Positions 28,999-37,870 of a stretch of DNA of 64,000 bases are shown here, one piece after another (the first letter of the stretch is position 1; each line of letters begins with the position of its first letter). The translations under genes and the position numbers were made by a program. Under the pieces are notes generated by a model that did not search any database, was not told the origin of the DNA, and was given only the letters and a program-made list of their open reading frames with translations. Source of the stretch: Chryseobacterium nakagawai (GTDB lineage Bacteria > Bacteroidota > Bacteroidia > Flavobacteriales > Weeksellaceae); NCBI RefSeq assembly GCF_900637665.1, contig NZ_LR134386.1, positions 558,001 through 622,000 on the forward strand. Direction: 5' to 3'.

Positions 28999-29029
28999 TT
29001 GCTAGTGTTAATATTTATTAACATATTTG
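28999..29029 (+). promoter_or_regulatory. susCD-1 promoter with inverted repeat in the spacer
   Basis: TTG (28999-29001), a 20-base spacer and CATATTTG (29022-29029, seven of eight bases of TAnnTTTG) form a promoter 28 bases before the SusC start. The spacer holds a perfect inverted repeat GTTAATA-TT-TATTAAC (29007-29022), which abuts the -7 box. Its location is that of a classical operator. The cognate regulator is not evident nearby. Confidence 0.6.
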
Positions 29030-29057
29030 CCTCTAAAATATATTAAAATTTGTTAAT

Positions 29058-31910
29058 ATGAATGTTAAACTACGTGTATTAAGTGCTGGAGCATTGTTCT
29101 TCTTGGGGCAAGCAGCTTTTGCACAGACAACAAAAAAAGATACGGCTAATGCAACTCAGATTGAGGAAGTTGTAATGGTTGGGTTCGGCCAGAAAAAAAC
29201 AATTCAGGAAATGACAGGGTCTGTTAGTACCATGTCTGCTAAATCAATTGAAGATATTCCTGTTGCTTCTGTCGACAAAATGTTGCAGGGTAGAGTTGCT
29301 GGGGTACAGACAGGTTCTGCCTCTGGACAACCTGGAGGTATGACGAATGTTCGTGTTCGTGGTATTTCTTCAATTAATGGAGTATCTTCACCTATTTATA
29401 TTGTTGATGGGGTAAGGATTTCTTCAGGAGATGTATCAAAACAGACTACTACTTCAAATGCTTTAGCAGGTCTGAATCCTGATGATATTGAAAATGTAAC
29501 AGTTCTTAAAGACGCAGTTTCTACTGCTGTTTATGGTGCTGATGCTGGTGCTGGGGTAATTGTTATTACAACAAAAAGTGGTAAAAAAGGTAAACCAAAA
29601 TTCAATGTTGCATTCAATAGCGGTTTTAATGACAGAGCAATAAAACCACACGACTCTTTTAATACTGCAGATTGGAGAACTTATTTACTTCAGGCATATT
29701 CAAACCGTGATAATAAGACATATACAGCTGCTCAGATTGCTGCTGGTGCTGTAGGTGCTAATGCTGCAGGCGTTTTTAGCGCAGGCGATCAAACTACAGA
29801 TTGGCAGAATGCAACCCAGAAAAAGGGATATCAGCAAAATCTTGATATTAGTATGTCAGGAGGAAATGATAAATTTACATATTACTCATCCTTTAATTAC
29901 TTTAACCAAGAAAGTGTTGTTAGAGGGTCTTATTTTAATAGAATTGCTTTTACAAATAAATTATCATATCAGGCAACAGATAAACTTAAAGTAAGTACAG
30001 ATTTCCAGTTCTCATATGGTAAAATTAGTACACTAAGTAATGGAGGTGCGTTTTCAAACCCTATTCTTACACAATATTTTAACAGACCAACTGACCCTAT
30101 AAGAAATTCTGATGGAACTTGGAATTTTGGAGATGGAGGAAGATTAAGTAATGGAAATTTCAACTCTGCAGCTTTACAAGATTTGAATTATGTGCGTGGA
30201 GGCACATTCAGAGCTTTTGCAAATTTAAATGTTGAATATAAAATCTTAAAAAATCTTACATACAGATTCGTATTCTCTCCTGAATATATTAATTTAGAAG
30301 AAGATACATATTGGAATCCGATACACGGTGACGGTGCCAATTATGGAGGATACCAAAAAACGGGTGTTAACCGATTTTTTAATTTCAACGTACAAAATAT
30401 CTTAGATTTTAATTATAGACTTGATCGTCATAATTTTGGAGCTTCATTAATCCAGGAAGCCTATAAAAAAGATAATAAATATTTAACTGCAACTGGAATT
30501 ACTGTTGGTACTCCAACATTACAGACTCTAACTAATTTTATTGTTCCTTTTGGATATCAAGGAGAGAACGAAATTTCATCTCGTTACGGATACGCTGTTA
30601 CAGGTCACTATGACTATGATAAGTTAGTGATGTTAGATGCGTCATACAGACGTGATATCCTTTCGCAGTTTCTTCCAGGAAAGAAAGCTGGTAACTTTTG
30701 GTCTGTTGGGGTAGGTTTAGATGTAGCACGATTTGATGTTATTAAAAATATTGATGCAATCTCAATGTTGAAATTTAGAGCATCTTATGGTAAGCTAGGA
30801 AATCAGGTTTTAGCTAATCCTTATGCTACATATTCTTATACAACTAACTATAATGATTTTGCTGCAGCATCTATAAATAGAGTTTTCAATCCTAACTTAT
30901 CTTGGGAAACAGTAAACCCTTTCAATGTTGGATTTGATTTTGGATTCTTCAAAAACAGATTAACAATTAGTGCAGAATATTATAACAAGAAAACAAAAGA
31001 TCTAATCTATAATATTCCATTATCTGGAGCTCAGGGGGGTATGGATCCTGATGAAACCAATAACCCAAATAGAAACAACTATCTTGTTGATAATATTGGA
31101 ACGTTGGTTAACAAAGGTTTTGAATTTTCTGTAAATGGAGATATCTTTAGAGGAGATAGAAACCAATTTAATTGGTCTGTTGGGGCTAATTTATCCACAT
31201 TGAACAATGAGATTACAGAATTATATGGACAACCTGTTAATGCTGCTACTACAACTGTTAGAGTTGGTGAGGGAGTAAGAACATTCTATTTAAGAAAGTG
31301 GGCAGGAGTAGATCCAAATAATGGTGATCCACTTTGGTATATTAATGGAGTTGATGGTGCAACGACTAATGATTATAATAAAGCTCAACAAGCTGTACAA
31401 GGGTCTTTCTTAAGTAATGTATTTGGTGGAGCTAATACTTCCCTTTCTTATAAAGGATTCTCTCTAGATTTACAGTTTACTTATGGCTTTGGGGGTAAAA
31501 TTTATGATAACTGGGCTAACTACCTTTACTCTGATGGACAGTATTCTGTTAATTACCCAGGATATGGTGATGTAATGGGAGATTATTGGACTCCTACAAA
31601 TACGGGAGCATCTAATCCAAAACCAATTATTGGTGGTAACAAGAGATCAAACCAAGCGTCAACAAGATTCTTATATAAATCCGATTACATTCGCTTAAGT
31701 AATGCAAGATTAGGATACACATTCGATAGTGATTTCCTTAAGGGATCAGGTCTTGGTTCAGTACAAGTATATGTAATGGCTAATAATGCTTGGACTTATA
31801 GATTTGATAAAAATCTTAAGTTTGACCCTGAAACCAATATTTCTGGATTTACAGATCTAAACTTACCAGTATTGAAATCATTCTTATTTGGTGTTAATTT
31901 AAGTTTTTAA
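29058..31910 (+). CDS. SusC/RagA family TonB-linked outer membrane transporter (pair 1)
   Basis: 950 residues with signal peptide MNVKLRVLSAGALFFLGQAAFAQ. A TonB-box-like IEEVVMVGFGQ is followed by the plug (SVDKMLQGRVAGVQTGSASG, VRVRGISSINGVSSPIYIVDGV, GVIVITTKSGKKG), then the 22-strand barrel ending in LFGVNLSF. The N-terminal carboxypeptidase-regulatory-like domain often found before the plug is absent. With SusD it forms a lidded importer. No glycosidase, peptidase or sensor accompanies it, so the substrate (glycan, peptide or other) is unknown. Confidence 0.95.
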   Translation: MNVKLRVLSAGALFFLGQAAFAQTTKKDTANATQIEEVVMVGFGQKKTIQEMTGSVSTMSAKSIEDIPVASVDKMLQGRVAGVQTGSASGQPGGMTNVRVRGISSINGVSSPIYIVDGVRISSGDVSKQTTTSNALAGLNPDDIENVTVLKDAVSTAVYGADAGAGVIVITTKSGKKGKPKFNVAFNSGFNDRAIKPHDSFNTADWRTYLLQAYSNRDNKTYTAAQIAAGAVGANAAGVFSAGDQTTDWQNATQKKGYQQNLDISMSGGNDKFTYYSSFNYFNQESVVRGSYFNRIAFTNKLSYQATDKLKVSTDFQFSYGKISTLSNGGAFSNPILTQYFNRPTDPIRNSDGTWNFGDGGRLSNGNFNSAALQDLNYVRGGTFRAFANLNVEYKILKNLTYRFVFSPEYINLEEDTYWNPIHGDGANYGGYQKTGVNRFFNFNVQNILDFNYRLDRHNFGASLIQEAYKKDNKYLTATGITVGTPTLQTLTNFIVPFGYQGENEISSRYGYAVTGHYDYDKLVMLDASYRRDILSQFLPGKKAGNFWSVGVGLDVARFDVIKNIDAISMLKFRASYGKLGNQVLANPYATYSYTTNYNDFAAASINRVFNPNLSWETVNPFNVGFDFGFFKNRLTISAEYYNKKTKDLIYNIPLSGAQGGMDPDETNNPNRNNYLVDNIGTLVNKGFEFSVNGDIFRGDRNQFNWSVGANLSTLNNEITELYGQPVNAATTTVRVGEGVRTFYLRKWAGVDPNNGDPLWYINGVDGATTNDYNKAQQAVQGSFLSNVFGGANTSLSYKGFSLDLQFTYGFGGKIYDNWANYLYSDGQYSVNYPGYGDVMGDYWTPTNTGASNPKPIIGGNKRSNQASTRFLYKSDYIRLSNARLGYTFDSDFLKGSGLGSVQVYVMANNAWTYRFDKNLKFDPETNISGFTDLNLPVLKSFLFGVNLSF

Positions 31911-31922
31911 AAATTAGAAGAA

Positions 31923-33386
31923 ATGAAAAATAGAATTATAAAAGTAGCATTGTTATCTATAGGACTTTTGGCAGTTAATGTCTCTTGTAGTGATGATTTT
32001 GTAGAGAGAGAATTCTTTCAGGAAGTAGAGCAGGGGCCTTTGAAAACTGTTCAGGAAGTAGAATCGTTTGTTAGAGGAACTTATTCAGGGATGAGAAGCC
32101 AATACTATTATGGATGTGATTTTATGGCTTATGGCGAAATAAGATCTGATGAAATGGTGAGTAATGGTGCAAGTGGCTACTATCAAAATGTTTTGGCTTA
32201 TACTCAAGTTGCAGCTGATGGATATGCAAAAGATACTTGGACCTTTATTTATCGGACTGTAGCAAATGCTAATGTTGTTATTAATACAGATATTAGTTCA
32301 TTTAAACCTGATGATAAGGATTATGCTGGTTTCTTACAAGGACAGGCTTATGCAATAAGAGCTCTAAACTTTTTTGATTTGTTACGTGTATATGGTCAAA
32401 AATATACAGGAGCTCCAACAAGCTTAGGAATCGTTTTACCTTTAAAATATGATCCAAAGGCGTTGCAGGCAAGAAGTACTATCGCTGAAACAGAAGCCCA
32501 GATTGAAGCTGACTTTACTAAAGCTTTAGAGCTTATGGAAGAGCATGGTGGTTGGGATTCTGGTACTAGTAATAGAACTGAATTATCAATAGATGGTTTA
32601 AAGGGGTTAATGGCTAGATTCTATCTTTACAAAGGGAATTATGCTAAAGTTAGAGAACTGGCAAGTGATATTATTGATGGTGGTGCTTATTCAGTCGTGG
32701 GTACTGCTAATCTTCAAGGTTCGTATACGTTTTCAATGAATGGTTCTGCTCCTAATTCAATTTTTGAATTGGCAGTAGGAAATACAGGGGCACTTGGAAC
32801 AGCTTCTTACAGACATAAATTGAGTAACAATGGATATGCAAATGTTGTTGTGAATGCCAGTACTTATGCTCTATATAAAGCTAATGATGTCAGAAGAGAT
32901 CTTATAACAAAATCTGGGACTACTTATTACTTGTCATTTTTGACTGGAACTGGTGCAACTAGAGGTAAGTATATGAACTCAGCTGGAGCTGATAATATTA
33001 AAATGTTACGTTTTGAAGAAATTCTTCTTGATGGTATTGAAGCTGAATTAAACGGAGGTAACCCAGCAAAAGCTCTTGCATACTATAAACAATTGGTTGG
33101 AAACAGATGGACAGATATTAAAGATACTAATGGTAATGTTATTCAAACGGTTGCCCAACAATTGGCTGCAGTAAGCTCTATAGATATGGCAGAACTGAAG
33201 AAAGAAAGAACAAGAGAGCTTCTTGGTGAAGGATTAAGACAATGGGATCTTAGAAGATGGGGTGATGCTGTACCTAGACCTACAGGTGCTAGTGCAGATC
33301 CATTCTTAAATGCCTTCCCTATTCCGTTGGCAGAAACTAATGTTGGAGCTGTTCAGCCAAACCAAGGTTATGATAATTTTAAATAA
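31923..33386 (+). CDS. SusD/RagB family surface lipoprotein (pair 1)
   Basis: 487 residues with a lipoprotein signal (LLAVNVSCSDDF, lipobox Cys). The TPR-rich SusD fold shows at AYAIRALNFFDLLRVYGQ and IDGLKGLMARFYLYKGNYAK, and the C-terminal RRWGDAVPRPTG region is typical. It is the substrate-capturing lid for the SusC gene 12 bases upstream and is co-transcribed with it. An intrinsic terminator follows. Confidence 0.95.
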   Translation: MKNRIIKVALLSIGLLAVNVSCSDDFVEREFFQEVEQGPLKTVQEVESFVRGTYSGMRSQYYYGCDFMAYGEIRSDEMVSNGASGYYQNVLAYTQVAADGYAKDTWTFIYRTVANANVVINTDISSFKPDDKDYAGFLQGQAYAIRALNFFDLLRVYGQKYTGAPTSLGIVLPLKYDPKALQARSTIAETEAQIEADFTKALELMEEHGGWDSGTSNRTELSIDGLKGLMARFYLYKGNYAKVRELASDIIDGGAYSVVGTANLQGSYTFSMNGSAPNSIFELAVGNTGALGTASYRHKLSNNGYANVVVNASTYALYKANDVRRDLITKSGTTYYLSFLTGTGATRGKYMNSAGADNIKMLRFEEILLDGIEAELNGGNPAKALAYYKQLVGNRWTDIKDTNGNVIQTVAQQLAAVSSIDMAELKKERTRELLGEGLRQWDLRRWGDAVPRPTGASADPFLNAFPIPLAETNVGAVQPNQGYDNFK

Positions 33387-33420
33387 TGCTTTTTGAGAAA
33401 TTAAATAAGTATTTTATAAA

Positions 33421-33447
33421 AAAAACCGCTAATTAGCGGTTTTTTTT
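33421..33447 (+). terminator. Intrinsic terminator of the susCD-1 operon
   Basis: AAAAACCGCT, loop AATT, AGCGGTTTTT followed by more T, 35 bases after the SusD stop. Confidence 0.9.
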
Positions 33448-33500
33448 ATAAAAACTGATTCGGAAAAATATTATCTTTACAAATATCAATATCATATAAT

Positions 33501-34184
33501 ATGAAAAAATTTTGTTTATCTCTATTTTTGTTGTCAGCAACATTAAGCGTCTATGCACAAACAGGCAATGACAACGTTTTTATGTCCAGTGATAAAATCT
33601 TTACACTGGGCGGAAAAAGAGTGAAAGGTGGTGAATATAAAATAGATGGAAATCCATACACTAATAGTAAAAACTTTGAAAAGGTTGTTATTGATGGATA
33701 TTCTAAAAATGTACAAGACCTTCGTTATAATGCATATGCTGATGAAATGGAATACCTGGATAAGAAAGATACTTATTATGCTGATAAAACAGAAGGCTTA
33801 ACGATTACTTTCCCATCATTGAAAAAAACTTATATTGTTAAACGCTATACCTATATGGGTAATGATAAGTTTGGATATCTTGTACTTTTAAGTAAAAAAG
33901 ATGGAAAGTATGGGTTGTTTAAGCGCGAAAAAGTAGAACTTATTCCTGGTGAGAAGAGCCCAAACGCTTTTGGTAAAGATGCTAATGATTATTATGCAAA
34001 AGAAAAAGATATTTACTTAGTATCAAATGGTAGTATATTCTATAAACTTCCTAAAAATGTAAATGAATTAGCAGAGCAGCTTTCTTTAGATAAAAACAAG
34101 GTTCAGGATTTTGCTAAATCCAATAAGATCAACTTTAATAAAGAAGAAGATTTAGTGAAATTGTTTGATTTTATTAATAAATAA
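33501..34184 (+). CDS. Secreted protein of unknown function
   Basis: 227 residues with a clear signal peptide (MKKFCLSLFLLSATLSVYAQ). The mature protein is rich in Lys, Tyr and Asp, with motifs such as VDGYSKN-type turns, TYIVKRYTYMGNDKFGYLVL and a C-terminal helical tail. No known domain was recognised. It has its own weak -7 box (TATCTTTA, 33472-33479) and terminator, so it is a single-gene unit. It is probably periplasmic or outer-membrane associated. Confidence 0.85.
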   Translation: MKKFCLSLFLLSATLSVYAQTGNDNVFMSSDKIFTLGGKRVKGGEYKIDGNPYTNSKNFEKVVIDGYSKNVQDLRYNAYADEMEYLDKKDTYYADKTEGLTITFPSLKKTYIVKRYTYMGNDKFGYLVLLSKKDGKYGLFKREKVELIPGEKSPNAFGKDANDYYAKEKDIYLVSNGSIFYKLPKNVNELAEQLSLDKNKVQDFAKSNKINFNKEEDLVKLFDFINK

Positions 34185-34223
34185 CGCTGCTAAAGATCCT
34201 AGAGGATGAATCTATAAAGTAAA

Positions 34224-34256
34224 AGCCTGCTGCAGAAATGTGGCAGGCTCTTTTAT
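34224..34256 (+). terminator. Intrinsic terminator after the secreted unknown
   Basis: AGCCTGC (34224-34230) pairs with GCAGGCT (34243-34249), followed by CTTTTA. The loop is 12 bases, so it is somewhat weaker than the others. Confidence 0.75.
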
Positions 34257-34270
34257 TTACTATTATTTCT

Positions 34271-34278
34271 TATTTTTG
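34271..34278 (+). promoter_or_regulatory. -7 element of the porin gene
   Basis: TATTTTTG, a perfect TAnnTTTG box, lies 18 bases before the ATG at 34296. The 5' untranslated region would be very short. It overlaps the end of the previous terminator region. Confidence 0.6.
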
Positions 34279-34295
34279 CTGTACAATAATGAATA

Positions 34296-36233
34296 ATGAA
34301 GTATATCCTTTTCATAATCACTTTCTTCGGCTTCGCTGCCAGTGCACAAGTTGTTAAAACAGAAGATGCCAAAAAGCCTAAACAGCCAGAAGATACTCTG
34401 GTGATAGACTCCGGGAAGAAAGATTCCTTAAAAATTTTTAAACCAACGATCAACGATTATCAATATCAGACTCAGTTTTCAGAAAAAAAAGTTTTTGATA
34501 CGGTAATGACTTCCAATAAAACTTATATTTTCTCACAATATAATAATAACGATAACTTTGGAAGAATACAGCCTGCTAATATCGGGTCAGGATTTAATCC
34601 ATTGGTATTTGAAGTGAATGCAGAGCAGAATTTATCCTTATTGCCTTCCAATAAATCGTATATGATTTTGGGTGCAAATGATGTGAAGTATTACGATGTG
34701 AAAACACCTACTGCAACATTTATCTATCATAATGCAATGAGGAATGGAGCTGCGCTGAACTCTACTTATACTCAAAATATTGGAAAAAGATTCAACTTTT
34801 CCATTGAGTATATGGGACTTCGTTCACAGGGGCTTTACAGAAACTCCCTTGCTGCAAATAACAATACCATTTTTTCCGGACATTATGTTTCGAAAAGCGG
34901 AAACTATGAACTCTTCGCACACTATCTTCATCAGAATGTTAACAACCAGGAAAGTGGAGGGATTACTGAAGATAACCTGTTCCAAAGTGGAGACAGCAAT
35001 TATAAAAACAGACAGAATGCTCAGGTTAATCTGGCGTCAACGAGTTCGCAATTTGCTTATAGAAGATATTATCTCAGCCATCAGTTTACTCCATTCAATG
35101 CAGAGAAATTCCCTTTTAGCATCAGACATACCATCTCTCATCAGGGGAATAAATATTATTATAATCAGGGAGCATTAGAAGGGTATTGGTATAAGGTTGC
35201 TGCAGATTTAGTTAATGGATTTCCTTTGACAACAAAAAAATATTCCAGCAATCTAAGTAATACATTGAGCTTAGTTTTTAATAATGAAAAATTTAAGCTA
35301 GATGCCGGAGTACGTTACCAGATGATTAAGTTTGGAATAAATGATATTGTTGCTCTTGATGGGGTACCTTTTCCTAATGAACTTAAAGAGAACAGAATCG
35401 GAGCCGTTGGAAATCTGCAGGTAAAACTTTGGGATAAAGTTCAGTTGAATTCATTCCTTGAGTTTTCAAATGGAAGTCAGTTTAAAAGCTATTTAAGAAC
35501 GACAAACAATCTAAAGTTTGAGCCAATAAAAGATTATTTTGTGAATGCAAAAGTGAACTTTCAGAGTGCTTATCCATCATTCAATTACTTATTGAATACT
35601 TCTGTTTATAATAATTTTAATTATTATCTTGAAAATGCCAAGAACCAATCTGTAATGGAGCTTGGAGGGAGTATTAATCTGAAATGGTTTAAGACAGAAC
35701 TTTTTGCAAACTATTTCAGAATTGACAACTATACTTATTTTGATAGCAACGCAGCTCCTAAACAAAGTGAGAATTCATTGAGTATTTCTCAGGTTGGAGG
35801 TGACGCTACATTCAGCTATGGAAAATTCCATTTGAATACAAGACTGCATTTCCAAAATGCATTAACGAATAAAAATCTGCTGCCAATGCCAAGTTTTGTG
35901 GGAAGAGCAAATTTCTTCTATCAAACGCAGGCGTTTAAAAAGGCTGCAGAAATTCAGGCAGGGCTTAAAGTATATTACTTCTCTAAATTTAATTCTAGAG
36001 AATACTTCCCTGTTCTTAATGAATATGTTCTTCCCGGTACTAATTCATTTTCTATTGGAGGGCAGCCTATCGCCGATCTTTATGTTAATATGAAGGTGAA
36101 AAAAATGTTCTTTTTCATAGAAGGGCAGCAGGTAGGAACCTTTATTTCTAATAACAAAGCTTATGCATTTCCACACTATCCGGTGTATGATTTCAGACTG
36201 AATATCGGAATTGTGTGGTATTTGTTCAACTAA
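34296..36233 (+). CDS. Putative outer-membrane porin (Bacteroidota putative porin family)
   Basis: 645 residues with signal peptide MKYILFIITFFGFAASAQ. After a Lys/Asp-rich linker, the chain is beta-barrel-like: alternating aromatic strands such as YMILGANDVKYYDVKTPTAT, NFSIEYMGLRSQGLYRN and a terminal NIGIVWYLF. The pattern corresponds to the 600-700-residue 'putative porin' family of Bacteroidota. It likely forms a diffusion channel of unknown specificity. It lies 12 bases before bshC. Confidence 0.82.
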   Translation: MKYILFIITFFGFAASAQVVKTEDAKKPKQPEDTLVIDSGKKDSLKIFKPTINDYQYQTQFSEKKVFDTVMTSNKTYIFSQYNNNDNFGRIQPANIGSGFNPLVFEVNAEQNLSLLPSNKSYMILGANDVKYYDVKTPTATFIYHNAMRNGAALNSTYTQNIGKRFNFSIEYMGLRSQGLYRNSLAANNNTIFSGHYVSKSGNYELFAHYLHQNVNNQESGGITEDNLFQSGDSNYKNRQNAQVNLASTSSQFAYRRYYLSHQFTPFNAEKFPFSIRHTISHQGNKYYYNQGALEGYWYKVAADLVNGFPLTTKKYSSNLSNTLSLVFNNEKFKLDAGVRYQMIKFGINDIVALDGVPFPNELKENRIGAVGNLQVKLWDKVQLNSFLEFSNGSQFKSYLRTTNNLKFEPIKDYFVNAKVNFQSAYPSFNYLLNTSVYNNFNYYLENAKNQSVMELGGSINLKWFKTELFANYFRIDNYTYFDSNAAPKQSENSLSISQVGGDATFSYGKFHLNTRLHFQNALTNKNLLPMPSFVGRANFFYQTQAFKKAAEIQAGLKVYYFSKFNSREYFPVLNEYVLPGTNSFSIGGQPIADLYVNMKVKKMFFFIEGQQVGTFISNNKAYAFPHYPVYDFRLNIGIVWYLFN

Positions 36234-36245
36234 AAACGATACAGG

Positions 36246-37832
36246 TTGAAAACAATTAATAAAATATCATTTAATGATATAGAAAGCATACCTCAATTGG
36301 TAAAAGATTTTTTGAATCATGATATTGAAGGTTTTGAAAATAAAACATTTTCTGTAGAGCATTTCAGCGAGCAGATTCACTTGAAAAAAGATTCTTTTTC
36401 TTCAGAACAGAGGAATATATTATATGATGTATTTGAAAAGCAGTTGTCAGATCTTACCCTTTCTTCAAAGCAGAGAGAACATCTTGAACATCTAAGATTG
36501 CCAAACACTTTTACCATTACAACGGGACATCAATTGAATCTGTTTTCAGGACCGGTTTTCTTTGTCTATAAAATTTTACAGACTATTAAAACCTGTGCTT
36601 ATCTTAAAGAACATTTTCCAGATTTTAATTTTGTTCCAGTATATTGGATGGCTTCTGAAGATCATGATTTTGCTGAGATCAACCACTTTAAAACGGAGAA
36701 TAATTATTATGAAATTAATGAGAAATCCGGTGGTCCTGTAGGCAGAATCAAAATTAATGATACTTACTTTATCTCTGAATTTGAAAAAGAATTCAAAGAT
36801 TCAGTTTTTGGTACAGAATTGATCTTAATGTTGAAAGAAGCCTATAAGGTTGGAAATACTTTGACGCAAGCGATCCAGATTTTGGTAAACCGTCTTTTTT
36901 CTGAATTTGGATTGTTGATATTGGATGGAGATTCAAAAGAGCTTAAAGAACAGATTAAGGAGGTCTTTAAAGATGAGTTAGTTCATTTCAGTTTACAGAA
37001 AAGTTCAAAGGATAAAGTAGATTTCCTGACTAAAAAATATGGTAAGGTTCAGGTGAACCCTCGGGAAATTAATCTTTTTTATCTTTCCGAAACGAGAGAC
37101 AGAATAGATTTTAATGGACAGAAATACATTGTTGTAGATACAGATATTCAGTTTACAGAGGAAGAAATTGTTGCTGAGCTTGAAAGTTATCCAGAAAAAT
37201 TCAGCCCGAATGCTTTAATGCGTCCGGTTTATCAGGAAAAAGTATTACCGAATCTTGCCTATATCGGAGGGAATGCTGAAATTATGTATTGGCTGGAACT
37301 GAAAGATTATTTTTCAAAATTAAATATTCCGTTCCCAATTCTGATTCCAAGAAATTCTATGCTTTTCCTGAAAGAGAAAACATTAGGGAAAATTGAAAAA
37401 CTGAATCTTAAAATAGAAGATTTCTTCCAGAATTTTACAGTAATTACCAATCACAAAATTTTAAATAATAATCCTATTTTAGAATTACTCAATACAAAAG
37501 AAGAAATACTGGTTAACAGTTTTATTGCATTAAAAGCATCTGCCGAAACTACGGAAAAATCCTTTGGAAATATGGTGAAAGCAGAAGAGGTAAGACAGTT
37601 GAAATCATTTAAAAGAATGAAAAAACGTCTTCTTCATGCAGAAAAAATAAAGCAGAATGAATTATTGGAAAGACTTGAAAGATTGTTTTTAGATGTACAT
37701 CCTTCCAAAACATGGCAGGAAAGAGTTTTCAACTTTAGTGTATTCTTTTCAGATGAAGGCTATCCATGGCTTGAAAATTGTTTGGAAGAAATGGTGGTTC
37801 AAGATTCCAAATTAATAATTGTTGCCATTTAA
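36246..37832 (+). CDS. bshC: Putative cysteine ligase BshC (bacillithiol biosynthesis)
   Basis: 528 residues. FTITTGHQLNLFSGPVFFVY is the family signature, along with YWMASEDHDFAEINHF and LPNLAYIGGNAEIMYW. BshC adds cysteine to glucosaminyl-malate in the last step of bacillithiol synthesis, a low-molecular-weight thiol known in Bacillota and in Bacteroidota. The start is a TTG at 36246, since no in-frame ATG gives the expected N-terminus. bshA and bshB are not in the window. Confidence 0.93.
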   Translation: MKTINKISFNDIESIPQLVKDFLNHDIEGFENKTFSVEHFSEQIHLKKDSFSSEQRNILYDVFEKQLSDLTLSSKQREHLEHLRLPNTFTITTGHQLNLFSGPVFFVYKILQTIKTCAYLKEHFPDFNFVPVYWMASEDHDFAEINHFKTENNYYEINEKSGGPVGRIKINDTYFISEFEKEFKDSVFGTELILMLKEAYKVGNTLTQAIQILVNRLFSEFGLLILDGDSKELKEQIKEVFKDELVHFSLQKSSKDKVDFLTKKYGKVQVNPREINLFYLSETRDRIDFNGQKYIVVDTDIQFTEEEIVAELESYPEKFSPNALMRPVYQEKVLPNLAYIGGNAEIMYWLELKDYFSKLNIPFPILIPRNSMLFLKEKTLGKIEKLNLKIEDFFQNFTVITNHKILNNNPILELLNTKEEILVNSFIALKASAETTEKSFGNMVKAEEVRQLKSFKRMKKRLLHAEKIKQNELLERLERLFLDVHPSKTWQERVFNFSVFFSDEGYPWLENCLEEMVVQDSKLIIVAI

Positions 37833-37851
37833 TTTTAAAGAAGTATTTTTG
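37822..37851 (+). promoter_or_regulatory. Promoter of the LysM gene
   Basis: TTG (37822-37824), 19-base spacer, TATTTTTG (37844-37851), 19 bases before the ATG at 37871. The -33 box lies inside the end of bshC. Confidence 0.75.
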
Positions 37852-37870
37852 TAAATTATAATTATCTAAT

